NCBI GenBank assembly: GCA_963970005.1
Contig: CAXAMN010004025.1
Coordinates: 172,351 to 236,350 of the forward strand
From: Durusdinium trenchii
Taxonomy: Eukaryota; Sar; Dinophyceae; Suessiales; Symbiodiniaceae
DNA: 64,000 nucleotides
Direction: 5' to 3'
Positions 1 through 12,588 of this stretch are shown here, one piece after another. Every line of letters begins with the position of its first letter. The first letter of the stretch is position 1. Under the pieces are notes generated by a model. The model saw only the letters and a program-made list of their open reading frames with translations. It made no database searches and was not told the origin of the DNA. The position numbers and the translations under genes are program-made.

Positions 1-128
1 TACATTGTACAATGCACATGTACAGTCAGAGGTGCAATGCATGTACAATGCTATATGATTATATGCGGTTGTGGCTTTGGCTGAAGCAACATTTGTTGTT
101 GTGATTAGTAAGCCTTTGCCCGTGCATC
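1..128. other. 5' flank of first gene
   Basis: Sequence upstream of the first recognisable start codon. It contains the perfect palindrome attgtacaat at 4-13 and a second related stretch, gcaatgcatgtacaatgc, at 33-50. No TATA box or spliced-leader acceptor can be assigned with confidence. The window edge cuts the region, so the gene could begin further left. Confidence 0.3.
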
Positions 129-3100
129 ATGTCGTCTGTGTGTTCAGACGGCAAGTGGGAAAAACATCTTCACCAGGGTTCAGGAGAAGAGCCTCCAAGT
201 GCGCCAGATGGATTTGAATTGCCTGAGAAGTACCGTGTCAAACGATGCTTTTTCTGCAAGAATTGGAGCACATCACCTGCACCATGGGATCTGCGTGAGA
301 CTCCATTGAAATCTTGGTGGCCTGTTCTACCCTGGGCTCGGGGGAATCGAGGGAAGCCGGTGGCGGATGTATGCAAGGTGTGCATTATTGTAACTAGGCT
401 CAATCAAAAAAAATACTTTATGTATACTATATTGTTTTTAATGGTTTACTTTATGCTTATGTTATGTTGTTTTTAATGTTTTGATATTTTTTCATATATA
501 TGAGTTGGTTTTAATATTTTTAATAATGATATTATTAAAAACATCAACCAGGTGTGGACACAGGGAGGATGGGAAGCAGAGTGGATTGCAGAGGAGAAGT
601 TCAGGAAAGCGATTATTCAGAACCCAGCACTGTTGCATCCTTTCTTGGTGTTCTGGTAATGTTTAGTCTGATGTCTTTATGTTTTGTGTTCTTGAGGTTT
701 GACTTGCAACTTCCAACACTATGTTGTGTTATCTTAAATAGATAATAAATACTAGTTACTATATCAACATGTTTTAAGTTTTGACTTCCAACACTATGTT
801 GTGACAAAACTAAGGCTTGTCGTGTGAAGGTCATCAAGATGAAGGTTCAAGAGCCAGGAGCAAGGTTTCGTTTGGAGAAGCTTGGAATCACAAAGGATAA
901 GGTGGAGACATCAGAAGTTGGCGAGCGAGGCCTTGAACGTCCAGAGGAATACTGGGTTGAATTGTCAACATATGAGGCTGATCCCTCCAACCCTGCAGTA
1001 GAGCCTAGCGACTACATCTATGAACTGGTCGATGGCGTCATGAAGCCTGGTGTCACGTGAATCAAATAGGGTATGTGTTTTGATTTTTTAATTGAGTCAT
1101 TTAGCAAAGATTACAATTCTATTCCCTTCAACACATCACATCAAAGGTCAATGTATTGACTGGCAAGGCAGGGTGGCATCGCAGGATTCATAGGGACTAC
1201 CACGCGGTTGCCAAACGTACTGAGTTGACAGATGACATTGAGATCGATGAGGGAGCTACATCCAAAATCCACAATGCGGCAAAGAATGTGGTACTCAAAC
1301 GCAAGCTTGCTACGATTGCAATGCCTCATCCCAACAACAACATAGCATCAGGATCATCAAGTGTGGGACCACAATCCAAGACGGATACAGCCGAAAGTGC
1401 TGCACCAACAGGTGGGGGGGGAGAGAGAGAAAGACTCACTTATTCTTAGTAGATTTAAACAAAATAAACAAATACATTACAATACAATACACAACTCAAC
1501 TGAAAAACTTACTATGTTTAATGTTTAATTCAACATATTGAAATTAAGAATATAGTTTTATGAAGTCTTCAACAAATCAACAACCAATCATGTTGCAGGA
1601 CATGGTGGTGATGACACACATGAATCAGATTCAGACGCTGAAGAGAATGAGGCGTCTTTGGGACTGATTCAAGTTCTCAAGCAATATCATCCTGGTCAAG
1701 ACAAGACATCATCAGGACCAGGAGCAAAAAGTAAAGCAGCTCCAAAAGCAGCTTCAACTTCACTTACAGGTTCAGCCCCCAAGCGGGGCAGAGTTGCTGC
1801 ACCAAAGCCAAAGCACCAGAACCTCAAGGCTACAATTGGGAATGCTGGTGGCAGGAAGCGCAAGGCGGAGAAGGTGATTGAGATCGGCATCGGCGGAGGT
1901 GATGCTGTTGATGGCAGTGAGTTTAGTGACCTGAACCCGGCTGACAAGGAAATTGTTACCAACTATGCTGACAAACTCAAGAAGCTGCGTGATGTGAATC
2001 CTCCTTTGTCTGAGCCACAGTTCAAGAGCAACATCCAAGAGTTGCTGAATGAATGCCACACTTTCTTGAATGATCTCAAGACAAAAAAACGCTCGGCACA
2101 AAGACGAAGCAATGCTGAAGATCCATTGGTGCACGCATTGGAGTCTCTGGAAGAGCAAACGAACGAGCATGTCAAGATCTTGAAATGTGTCTTGATAGAT
2201 GGAGTAGTTGTTTGTATAATGTTTTTTATTTTAAGTTTTTTGCCTTTTTTTTTGGGGGGGGGGGGGTGGTTTCTTTGAAGGTAGCACCATTTGGTCGTGT
2301 GACAGTAAGGTGTGCAGGGCTCAGCACAGGTTGACACAACGACATCACTGATAGCGATGATCGATGACGCAGCAGACCAACATGGCTCGCAATTCAATCA
2401 CGTGGTGATCCGCAAAGCGCTGAAGCATTTGGTGAATCAAGATGTGCAACTAGCTGATTGGGACAGACTCACTACTTCCACAAAGAACACAATTGACTCG
2501 CGCTTTCAAGTTGGCCCAGACAATGTGACTGGTGATGCTTTCTACAAGATCTTGATGACTCAGACCTTCCAAAAGCTTATCAAGCTGGCATCTTCCAAGT
2601 TCAAGCACAAGGACATTTGAATCGATTGCTAGTGATAAATCGGCAACACTCTGGTGATATTATATAAATATAAATATCAATATCAGTATTAGTATCAATT
2701 GAAATCAGCTAATATTAAATTGTCAACTATTGTTGTAGTTGTTGTTCAGTGCTGTCCGTCCATGTGTTGACTATCATTTTTCATAGGAGTCTGCTTTTTG
2801 TGCAGCCAACAAGCTGGCTATGGAATCCACGAGCGCTTTCTTGACAACACTACACTCAGCCTCTACAACACCAGAGGTGCTCAAGAAAGATATTGGATAT
2901 ATTCTTTTGGTCTTGGGAGCAGATGTCGGAGACGTCTTGGAGGTCACCAACGCTGTGCAAGTGGTTGAGTCGATAAAGCGTTCCAAAGATCAGAGTTTTG
3001 TCCTCTTTAGTATTGTGTTGTGTGTTGGTTGTAGGTTGTATAGTTGTTTCATTTTATGTTTTTTGTTCTCAATGTCAAATGTTTGATATCAAAAAAACAC

Positions 3101-5974
3101 CAACCAACAACCTATGACTCTGACTTGTGACACCTTAGGATTGAAGCTCTTTCCATGACATTCAGCTTACTTAGCATTCCGTTGGGCACGAAGTTTCTCA
3201 AGGAAGCGAAGGAATCATTGGACGACAGGAAGCAGAATTTCACTGAGGCTGAAGAACTTGAGTCCAAACTTTTGAAGATGCAGGAGATTTGTCTCAAGGA
3301 TGATGCTTCACTCTTGGCATTGAGCCTTGCTGTTGTTTATGTATGTATATGGTTTTAGCTAATTGTAGTATTTGTATACTACTACTAACAATCATATTTA
3401 GTCTTATAAACTATACACAATTAGAAATAGTTATTCTTATATGTTTGATTGCTATTTAAACGTAAACAATTTGTATGTCTAAACTTTGATTGCTTAGGTC
3501 GAAGCTGCTTGGACCATTGCACGATCTGATTGGCCAAATTGTGTCCAACAACAAACTTGCAAAAGCTGTTGGAATCGATGTCATCAAGGCCAAGCAAGAC
3601 AAGCTGAGCGCACATTCCATTGATGCGATTGTCTTCTATTTGCAGCATCAGGCCCCCAAAAAAAAAGAACATTAAACATGTCAGGTAGAGTGCAAAAAAA
3701 AGGTATTGCTTTTATTGTGATGTGTAAAACATATGTTTAATGTTTCTTAGGCAACAAACGACACACACACACATTGCGTTTTTTTATTTTGTCACCTCAG
3801 GTGCTACCTTGGCTGGACAAGGCGATTGATGCTGCCAGAGATGTGGGCGCTATTCCAGAGGCTGATGTGATATCCAAGTGGGATGTGACTCGAGAGCTAT
3901 CTGGCATTGAATCCTTCAAACCTGTGATGGAGCTCATCACCCTCATTGGTCTGATTGGCAAAGATATCACCTATATCAGAGGTGGTGCCTCATCTGACAT
4001 GGGTCAGCTGCGCAAACGCATTCACGATGACTATCAAACAAGCTTGAAGAAGCTTCAGGACCGACTCTTTTGCTTTCATCACATGGAATGTACATGTGTT
4101 TTATGTATGTGTATTTGTATTTTAACTGTTAACTATGTATATATATATATATTAACAAAAAAGCTTATGTCTTACATAGGTTACATAACTATATTATATT
4201 ATCATTGATCAAACATTTTCAGTGGTTGAGCTCCATTGCAGGACAAGGTTCTGGATTTGTGCACCAATGTCTCTGGACTACCATCTACAGACCTGAATCC
4301 TCCAATCATTAAACATCGCTTCCAAATGTTGTCCGCACAATTGCAAGGTGCTGAGAACCGGTTGATCAAGGTGTCAATGAAGCCATTTCGTAAGATCGTT
4401 GGCAGTTTCTTGAAGTCAATGATGCCCCTCATTGGCATGACCGATCAAGCGCAGCACGATCCGCTCGACTTCACTGAAGCCATCGACAAGTGTGAGCAAA
4501 TCAGTCTTCGCAGTGTTTGCTTGCCTTTGATGGATTCAGATCGACAATTGGGTGTTGCTTCTACCAAAGTTGTTCAGGAATTGCTTGAACTAGGACAGGC
4601 AATTCAAATAGATAAAAAATACAACACAACATAACAAACATATATGCATACACGCACTAACTTGAACGATATGTTATGTCAAGTTATGTTCAAAGTTTGT
4701 GTGTTATTTATATGTTTTTTACTTGTTTGTTTTTCAACCTTTGCTACATGATACAAAAACCCTGAAGGACAACTGTATCAAGCGCTCAAGTTGCTTCTGC
4801 GTGACTATGATTCAGCAGATGAAGCTAAGGCTGCTGAGAAACGCAAAATGGTTGCATCTGTGGTCGTGAAGGAGATCAACATGCTAAAATTGCTGACCAC
4901 CGATAACAACATGCCATTGAATGACATCGCCATGTTTCTTTCAAGTGATGATGCTGCAATTGAGTTTGCCGATGTTACGACAATCATTGCAAGCAATCAT
5001 GAATACTCAATGAAGGAGATGAAATTTGATTTGTCTGCGCAGGACTGGTGTGCGAAAATATTGTGTGTGAAGTTAGCATCAACATATGTATCAAATCTTG
5101 AGAGTTAGCAATGAGTCTTGAGTCTAAGAATCAAATCTTGAAATATCAATTATCAAAATCTTGAGATCAACAAAGTTGCCCCTTGTCAGGTGGATTCTTT
5201 GGGAAGACTTGTTCAGAAGGATACAACGCTTGCATTTCCTCAAGCATCATCTTTGGAACTATCTGGAGAAGATGGCAATGAGAAGCTCAAACTCACAGAC
5301 ATCAAAGAGCTTTCTTCTCTTGATGTGCGTGCATTGGGAGACGTGTCAAAGCAGTTGCAAGTTGCTGTGAAGTCAGCAAAAGAGCCTCAGTCTATGTCTA
5401 TGTCTATGTGTGGTTGAACACATCAAATGTTTATGCAAATATATATGTTTATGTTAAAGTCACAATTAAATATATATATTTTTTACTATTTGTTTTGTAT
5501 AGTGTTCATGGCGTGCTTAAACTTCTCAGGACTGCATGTCGTTGATTGCCAGCGTCACTGATGTCAGTGAATTGGCTGAACTGGTTTCAAAGGCGGCCTG
5601 GTACGCACGTCAGTGTACAAGTAAACTAATATAATCTATTCAGTACTGAATATTATGATTCTAATTGACTGAGATGTCATTTGCGTTAGCCTTTGGACTT
5701 GATGTGTTCGATCAACAAATCATATGTCATTGTCACCAACTTGTTGTTTAAGGCAGATGCGGCATACCACAACCAAGTTTCTTTGCTGGCCATAGTCACG
5801 GTGATGAACATTATTTGCAGCAAGCGTTGGCAAAAGGCAGTGAATGGTAATTCAGATCCTCCTGAGAATCTCAAGGTTGAGTTGCGAAAAGCAATGACAA
5901 CATCAAGGGATCTCGGTTTGTCGATGCCTGCCAAGTTGCAGGCAGTGGCTGCAAAGTACTGCGGTGTCAATTGA
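129..5974 (+). CDS. Uncharacterised ~15-exon protein, about 1,200 residues
   Basis: I do not recognise this gene. Exons fall roughly at 129-377, 552-644, 815-1057, 1147-1411, 1599-2187, 2318-2619, 2787-2981, 3140-3350, 3499-3672, 3802-4060, 4242-4602, 4764-5041, 5191-5388, 5530-5607 and 5690-5974, separated by short AT-rich introns. Acceptors are mostly AG|G, and several donors are GC or GA. The start is the ATG at 129; the stop is TGA at 5972-5974. The N-terminus has a CFFC pair followed by a Trp-rich stretch (exons 1-2, ending QNPALLHPFL), which may be a small metal-binding domain. A Lys/Ala/Pro-rich basic segment follows (about 1,700-1,900), suggesting a nuclear protein. The remainder is acidic-amphipathic and probably helical, with no domain I can name. 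The continuous reading frame across so many exons argues for a functional gene; individual boundaries are approximate. It lies 1 kb upstream of, and on the same strand as, the DNA methyltransferase. Confidence 0.6.
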
Positions 5975-6997
5975 TGGCTAATTGATTATTGTTTGTAGTC
6001 GCTCTAGTTAGTAGTTTGTAGGTATACACTTACACTTACAAACAGTCGATGTTGATGCCGTTACTGTTGTTGATGAACCAGCATGTGTATTTCATTCTTA
6101 AGTCAAGTCTTAGAATCTTATATAAACATATTGAAATATATGTTAGCTGTTTATTCATGGAGCTAATATCAAATAATTGACTCCGCCAGCAGCTGAGCAG
6201 TTTTTGTGCATTGTGTGTCCTGTTTTGGTGTGCTGTGCAACCAATGCCGTGCCAGCCATTTCTTTAATTGTTCTTTTATTGACATCCAGCCACTAGACTG
6301 CTGGACTGACGGTGGTTTCAAGTTATTTTTGTTTAGCCCATCTTTGCAATATGTCGAACTATTCGACTCATCATGCACTCGGGGTATATGGCTTGCCAGT
6401 TTAGAGTATGTGTGTCAACTGTCATGTCCTGTGAAGCGAGCGATATTTGATTTCTCACATCAACTTTTTGTTTTGTCATTTTGTGTAGTAGTTTGTACCA
6501 TATAATAGTCTTGAGCTGTCTAGCTAATGTTCTCCTGGCGGGCTGCTGCAGGCAACTGACGGTTGTTGACTCCTGGCAAGCTTTTGCAACCTAATTCAGA
6601 GAACAGGTCTGATTTAAATAAATTCAATGACAGATTGGATCTCTCAGTGCAGTTCGAGGCACATAGGCCTTGTGATTAGATTATCTTGGGACACACTACA
6701 AGACCGGGATTCAAGCTTTGCTGATCCCAACAAGAAGGTAAGCGTGAAATTGGAAATAGAATGCAAACACCGTCATTTGAGAATCAAGTCTTTGGTAAGT
6801 TTGAATGATGGATTGATTTGTGAAACAACCATGTTGATTTATTTGTTTGGGGATGGCTCAGATTGTCATAGTGACTGAATGAGATTAGCATTTATAACTA
6901 ACTATACACATATGAACATGTGCAAGAACTCACATGTTGATACATGTTGCATTGAATTGTTTGCACAACCTTCAGCATTTGGTACTTGGATTCCATC
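5975..6997. other. Intergenic spacer between gene 1 and the methyltransferase gene
   Basis: About 1 kb between the stop of the first gene and the ATG of the methyltransferase. Open frames of 99 codons (6206-6505) and 83 codons (6627-6878) occur, but neither has splice signals, a recognisable motif or convincing composition, so I do not call them. The spacer is expected to carry the spliced-leader acceptor for the downstream gene, which I cannot pinpoint. Confidence 0.4.
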
Positions 6998-9757
6998 ATG
7001 CCGAAGCGAGAACCAAGACCAAAGCCAAAGGCGGTGGCGAAGGCAAAGTCGATTTTTCCACCGGCAACACCGAAGGCCAAGCCAAAGGCATCACCGAAGC
7101 CTAAGTCTTCACCTGCGCCGCCGCCAGATACTATCACCCAGCCAAAGAAGAGAGCTAGGAAAAACGCAGCCAATGATGACGGGCTGCCCATTCTTTCATC
7201 ACAGGAACAAGAACAATACAAGAATCAATGGAAGAAGTTCCTAGTATTTTGGATGTGTTTGATTCATTGGTGACTGACCCTTTTCTGGTTTGGTGGGTTT
7301 GATTAGATTCAGATTAGATCTTATAGTCTTATAGTAGTTTAAGTTTTAACTTTTAACTTTTTAATTAAAAACATAATTTGCTTGTTGCTTCAGCCAATCA
7401 ATCTCTTCTGAGGCACCCAAAGGTGATGGGACCAATCATGATCATGATCAGCAACATACTACAGCTGATGGTGCTTCTTCAGCTTCAGCATCAGTGCCGT
7501 CAGATGTTGCTATGAATCCTGATGCTGTGGTGAGGGCACAGTCAGTCACCACTGATGCTACACGTGTGCATGACACTAGCGCTGTACATGAAGATGAAGA
7601 TGCCGCAGAAACAATTCCTCCTACTCAGATTGAGGTTGAGATTCACGCAGCTCCAGCAGCTGAGGCTGAAACTACTTCCACATCGCCAGATGCTATGGCG
7701 GGCACACGGTCAGTCGATGCTACACGTGTTCATGACACTAGCGCTGTACATGGAGATGCCGCAGAACTAGTTCCTCCTACCCAGATTGATGTTGAGATTC
7801 GTGCAGCTCCAGCAGCTGAAGCTACTTTCACACCGCCAAATGCTGCTGAGGCTGAAACCGTTCCTACTCAGATTGACTCAGCAGCAGTTGAAGTTGCTTT
7901 CACACAGCCAGAAGCTGCCCAGGCTGAGACTGGAGATGATTTGCAACATACAGAGACAGCTACTGAGGAAGAGCCCAAGCAGTTTGCCACACCAAATGAA
8001 GCTGAGGCTGAGACCAATGAGAAGACTCTAGACGACAACATTGACAAGGAATCGCTCACTACTGCTTTGGAAAAGCAACTGGACATGATGCAGGATTGAC
8101 TGACTGGACACATTGTTGAACTATCTAGTTTAATTTTAATAATCAATTATGTAATATGAATATGTATAGATTTTATAACTTATAACTGTTGCAGCTGTTA
8201 AATTTGACAACTGGCAACTAGATACATATATATATATAAACTTTAAACCAACAACTACTACTATTACTATTATCATTTTTAGTTTCTACCAGCTTCAATG
8301 GCAACCAATAGCAAACGATTCCAACTACATATATATAGTATTTTTGTACATTTCTTTGTTTGGGCATTTCAGCTTACAAAAGAATCAACTGGCATTCTCT
8401 GGCAGGAAGATATCCAGTCTATTTCAGATGCTGATCGTGAATTGAACGAGGCATTGCAAGCAGCGTTTGACCATCCAAGACTTCAAGAGTATATACAATT
8501 CTATCGTGACCAAGATGGCTTGACTGAGGAAGAGTGGGTCTTCGGTAGTTTCAAGTTGTCTGAGCCTTGGGAGGATGTCCACTCGTTCAACAGCTGGTTG
8601 GCCAACAACAATGGCTCCGATCCACAAAGCACTGGCTTGTCTTCGGGAAAGCTGAATTTCAAGTTTGAAGTGTCAGATGTGATTGGTAGTGCTTCCAAGG
8701 CCAGCTATGTTATGTCATGTCACATCACACTGTACTTCAAACACCACAAGACTCATAGTTGGCGAAACAAAATTGTTAAATTGTTCAACAATATCTACTT
8801 CTAGCGTTGTGGGTCCAGTTGCCTATACATGATAACAAGTGATTTTGAATGTTAAACATTGAAAGAGTCATTGTCACAGGTCATGTTGCAGAAGGCTTTG
8901 AACAAGGATGGGTCGCAATTGGCAGCGAAAATCCGTGCATTGCCTCGCGACTTCACTGTAGGCGACTATTTCACTGGCTCTGGAGCATTTAGCAAAGTTG
9001 TTGATGGACTATTTCAGGCATTGATGGAATTCTTTCCTCAAGAGACTTCGGACTTGACGGTTCCTAAACATGTTAAGTATATTTTTTATTTGTTGCCAAG
9101 TACTTCTTGAAAGTGCTTCCTTTCTACATTGAACATTGAAAACTAAACATCCCTTTGGGGAAGTTGGCAAACTGCAGATGACATCCCAAAGTACAACACC
9201 AGTTCATGGCAGAAGTATCACCAGTGAAACAACGCTTTCTATTGAATGCATTTTCCCACCTTCCAGATTGCTGCCTGTATTCAGATGCCAAGAAGGTGTT
9301 CACAGACGACAGAGCTTGCCTGAAACATGGCAATCAAGCTTGTGTGCCTTGGAAAACATGAACATATTGGATTAGTATTTTAGTTTTAATTTATATGTAT
9401 AGTATAGTAATGAAGCGATTAAATATTTACACAAATCAACCAGAGCGGTTTGACTTGTCAGGATGTGCCTGATTATTTGGTGTGCTTCAATGGAGGCTTT
9501 TCTTGCAAATCATTCTCAAAGTTGAACAATGACTACGAAGCCTACAAGCGCGCAATGGTGGACGAAATGGAGGATATAAGTTTGAAAGTTTGAATTGAAC
9601 ATGGATTTGAAGTTTGAAGTCCAATGTATGCTTTAATCTTCAAATCATAAATTAACATTTAAGTTGATTAAAACATGTACAGAGTCAACTGAACTATATT
9701 TGTTACAGTCTATATGTTTTTTAAATAGTAAATAAAAATGTCAACTTGTGATCGTTT

Positions 9758-9789
<32 letters not shown>

Positions 9790-12588
9790 GTGTTAAACTG
9801 TTAAACTTAAATAATCTTTATGGCGTTGCCAGGATTCATCTTCCTTTGCTACTTTCAGATGTGTGATCGAAGCGTTGTCCAATATCATTACAGATTTCTT
9901 CATTTTGGAGAATGTAGATCTAGAAGAAGGAGGTCCAGACAGCGGTGATGCAACCAACTTGGATCTGATTCTTCGTGCTTTGAGTGACGCAGGGGATGGC
10001 TTCCATGTCAGAGCCTATCGATTGATTAGCTCTGACTTTGCGCTTCCTCAGCGTAGAGTGCGCTTATACATTGTTGGCTTCAGCAAGGTAAGGCAGGGTC
10101 AGGCATCGTTCGCCAACGTGGAAGCCAACTTGGAACTTTTCAGAATTCAACCGTGTCCGCATCCTGACATTTGGTTGCACGGTGCACATTTCAAGACTAT
10201 ATATTACTGTTACTTGTATTTTTTTTAACTTACAATATGCAAAGACATTGATTATTGATTCATTGATTCTTTGTGCTTGTTGTTTGATGCTTCTGAGATA
10301 TAAAGTCTATATGTATTGGAGTGAAGGTGTTTATATTGTATTTGCAAGCGAGTGTTCTTGAGTGTTGTGAATTCATTCACTCCGCAAACACAACTAAGTA
10401 GTTAGACAATGTATTTGTATGATTTGTGTTTATGAGTTATGAGATATGTAAATGTATTGTCTTGACTTTTGACGTTGGAGATACAATATTCTGAACTATG
10501 TGTTGCGCTGTGATTATTCATTATTTGATGATTAATTAATGTACAACATTATACAACTATCGACTATCGCATGTGTGTTGGTTTCTTTGTCCGGTATAGT
10601 TGTTAGCTGCCATAACTTAATTGCAAGTTGTTTGATTGCCCTATACCGTTCCGCACTGGATTAATGAAGTTTGATGAATGAGAAAATGTATATAGTATAA
10701 ACTAAATAAACCACTATAAACACGAACAGCCCAATTCAACTAGTTGAGTTGAGACTGCTCAAACACTATTGTACAATGTAAATTGTAAACTATATGTGGT
10801 TTGGAACTTAGGGCTACAAAACAAAACATTAACAGTCAAGAGGCCACGCACGCGGCTCATATGCGTAAGCCACTGATGCCAGCAAAGCTTTTCTAACTGT
10901 TTCTAACCGATAGCCAGTTGAGGTATTGCAGAGCGAGCTTGTGAGCAAGTGACTTTTAGAATATATAATATAATGTCGTCTGAAACTTGAAACTTAAGTT
11001 AAGGCTACAAAAGATGAACATGGAACATGTCAAGCTGCCACATATGCGTAAGCCACTGATGCCAGTAAAGCTCATAGCCGTCGTAGCCAGTTGATATAGT
11101 GCAGAGCAAGCTTGTGAGCCAGTGACTTTGTTTTTTTTGTTGGTCGGATTCTATCTAAGGATGAATTCTTTCTGCCAGATGACCATGTTTCTGTCCAAGA
11201 TGAGTTGGAGAAACGTCTTAGTCACCGAGCACGTATTGAATCAAAGGACAAGGACACGACTGAGAAAAAGAAGTCCAAAAAACACGCAGGTACTCCTCCA
11301 GGTGGTGCAAATGCTGCGCTTGATTCCAACGTCGTCATCAAGGAGAAAGAGAGCACAAAGTGGCAAACAACTCATCAAGATTTGGCCAAAACACGTGTCT
11401 AGTCCATTATTAACAACTATTAACATTCACCAAAAAACACATTGAAATTGAAATTGAAAGCTTAAAGTTTGTAAGAACTTGATTGAAACTACAAGAAACA
11501 TTTGGTAGGTGAAGTAGGTGTGTATGGACTTTTGAGGTTACAGTAAAGTTTTGATACTCATCTATCCAAACTTTGGGTTGACAAACACAGGTGGCATTCA
11601 ATGGCCATTGGTGGTGCCAGACGATGAAATACAAGCTTGGTTCTCTACGCTGTCTCCGCGCGAGCAAGAGGCAACATGTTTGACTTGATGACTTGACTAG
11701 ACCACCAAATTCAACCAGAATAGTTTGCTCAGTGCATTCTATGCCCAGGTGTACTTGTTTGTTCTGAACGAGCAAAAGACTCTGAGCGAGAGTGGGTCGC
11801 CTTCCATTGGATATGCTGACCTGCTACATAGTGCGAACAGAACAGCTGTGAGTGGCGAAGAAGTTTCTTGACAAATTTACATATGTCATTTGTTGTCAGT
11901 TTGGAGTGTGGAGAGGTATGATGAGTCGAACCAAATCTATTTGGACAATGGACAAATCATGTTTATGTTTTTGAGGTGCTGCCAACAATACTTCCATCAT
12001 CCAGAATGATGCACATGCGGCGGAAACGTTTGCTCTTAGATGCAGCTGAGAGTTGAGATTGTTGAGCTTCGATATCGATAATATCGACAAATATGAATCT
12101 GAATGAACTCAGTAAATAATATTAAGCAAACAAACCGTTCTTGATTATTATTGATGGCTCTACTATGTAGTTCACCACATTCTGGCAGGCCGTGAATTGC
12201 TTGAGATTCAAGGGCTGCAATATCCAAAGCAGATCTTGGATAATTTTTCAGAAAACCAACTTACAGACATAGCAGGCAACGGGCATCTTGTCACTGTCAC
12301 TAACCTAACCTACTATTACTAGCTTTGTAGACTCTGGATTATAGATGCTCAAGAAAAATCGTAGAATCGCACAATCTGTATCATCACTTGTTGAAACATG
12401 TTGAAAGCACTAAACGTCTAAGGTACAGCTCGACAGTATGCCTGGCTGTCTTCACCGCCAGTTTGATGGAATTGTCATATTCCACCGCCAGCGAGTCAGA
12501 AGAGGAGGATGCAATTTCCAATTTGGTAGATCAGTTTCTTGAATCAATTAGAGAAGTTGAAAACTCAGTTGATTTTGAATTGAATTGA
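6998..12588 (+). CDS. Cytosine-5 DNA methyltransferase, 13 exons
   Basis: Transfers a methyl group from S-adenosylmethionine to cytosine in DNA; expected in the nucleus. The conserved motifs occur in order over successive exons. Motif I is DYFTGSGAFSKVVDGL (exon 8880-9070). A motif IV counterpart is GGFSCKSFSKLN (exon 9462-9589), with the catalytic Cys in SCK rather than the usual PCQ. Motif VI is ILENVD and motif VIII is FALPQRRVRLYIVGFSK (exon 9859-10087). Motifs IX-X are GRELLEIQG and LTDIAGN (exon 12188-12282), continuing into STVCLAVFTASL (12423-12588). Other exons: 6998-7242, 7394-8093, 8373-8699, about 9191-9351, 11160-11398, 11591-11680, 11749-11850 and 11975-12049. The first exon is Lys/Pro-rich (MPKREPRPKPKAVAKAKS), like a nuclear localisation signal. 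Exon 2 is Ala/Glu/Thr-rich with an internal duplication. Several donors are GC or GA (for example after 8093 and 12282). Family assignment is firm; DNA versus RNA substrate cannot be proven from sequence. Confidence 0.88.
7532..7835 (+). repeat. Coding tandem duplication inside methyltransferase exon 2
   Basis: Two diverged copies of a coding unit with a period of 162 bp (54 codons). The marker peptide DATRVHDTSAVH is encoded from 7554 and again from 7716, followed in each copy by PPTQI(E/D)VEI(H/R)AAPAAEA. Later, looser Ala/Glu/Thr repeats extend to about 8000. The segment is probably a disordered N-terminal linker. Confidence 0.75.
10088..11159 (+). other. Long intron of the methyltransferase gene
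   Basis: A 1.07-kb intron beginning with a canonical GTAAGG donor and ending AAG|G. It is much longer than the other introns of this gene. It contains the inverted pair cggtatag/ctataccg (about 10591 and 10642) and the duplicated cassette annotated separately. No coding frame is supported. Confidence 0.6.
10805..11129 (+). repeat. Two-copy intronic cassette, about 190-bp period
   Basis: Copy 1 covers about 10805-10955 and copy 2 about 10996-11129. Shared blocks in the same order are ggctacaaaa, catatgcgtaagccactg, atgccag(c/t)aaagct, tagccagttga and gcagagc(g/a)agcttgtgag. Conservation is in blocks with diverged spacers. The second copy ends about 30 bp before the 3' splice site. It may be a short interspersed element or an intron-borne structured RNA; neither is proven. 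Confidence 0.6.

Noticed and set aside
8298-8372. Start of a separate gene at 8298
   Set aside because: The frame begins in an intron; the real exon starts at 8373 behind tttcag and continues in phase from the exon ending at 8093.
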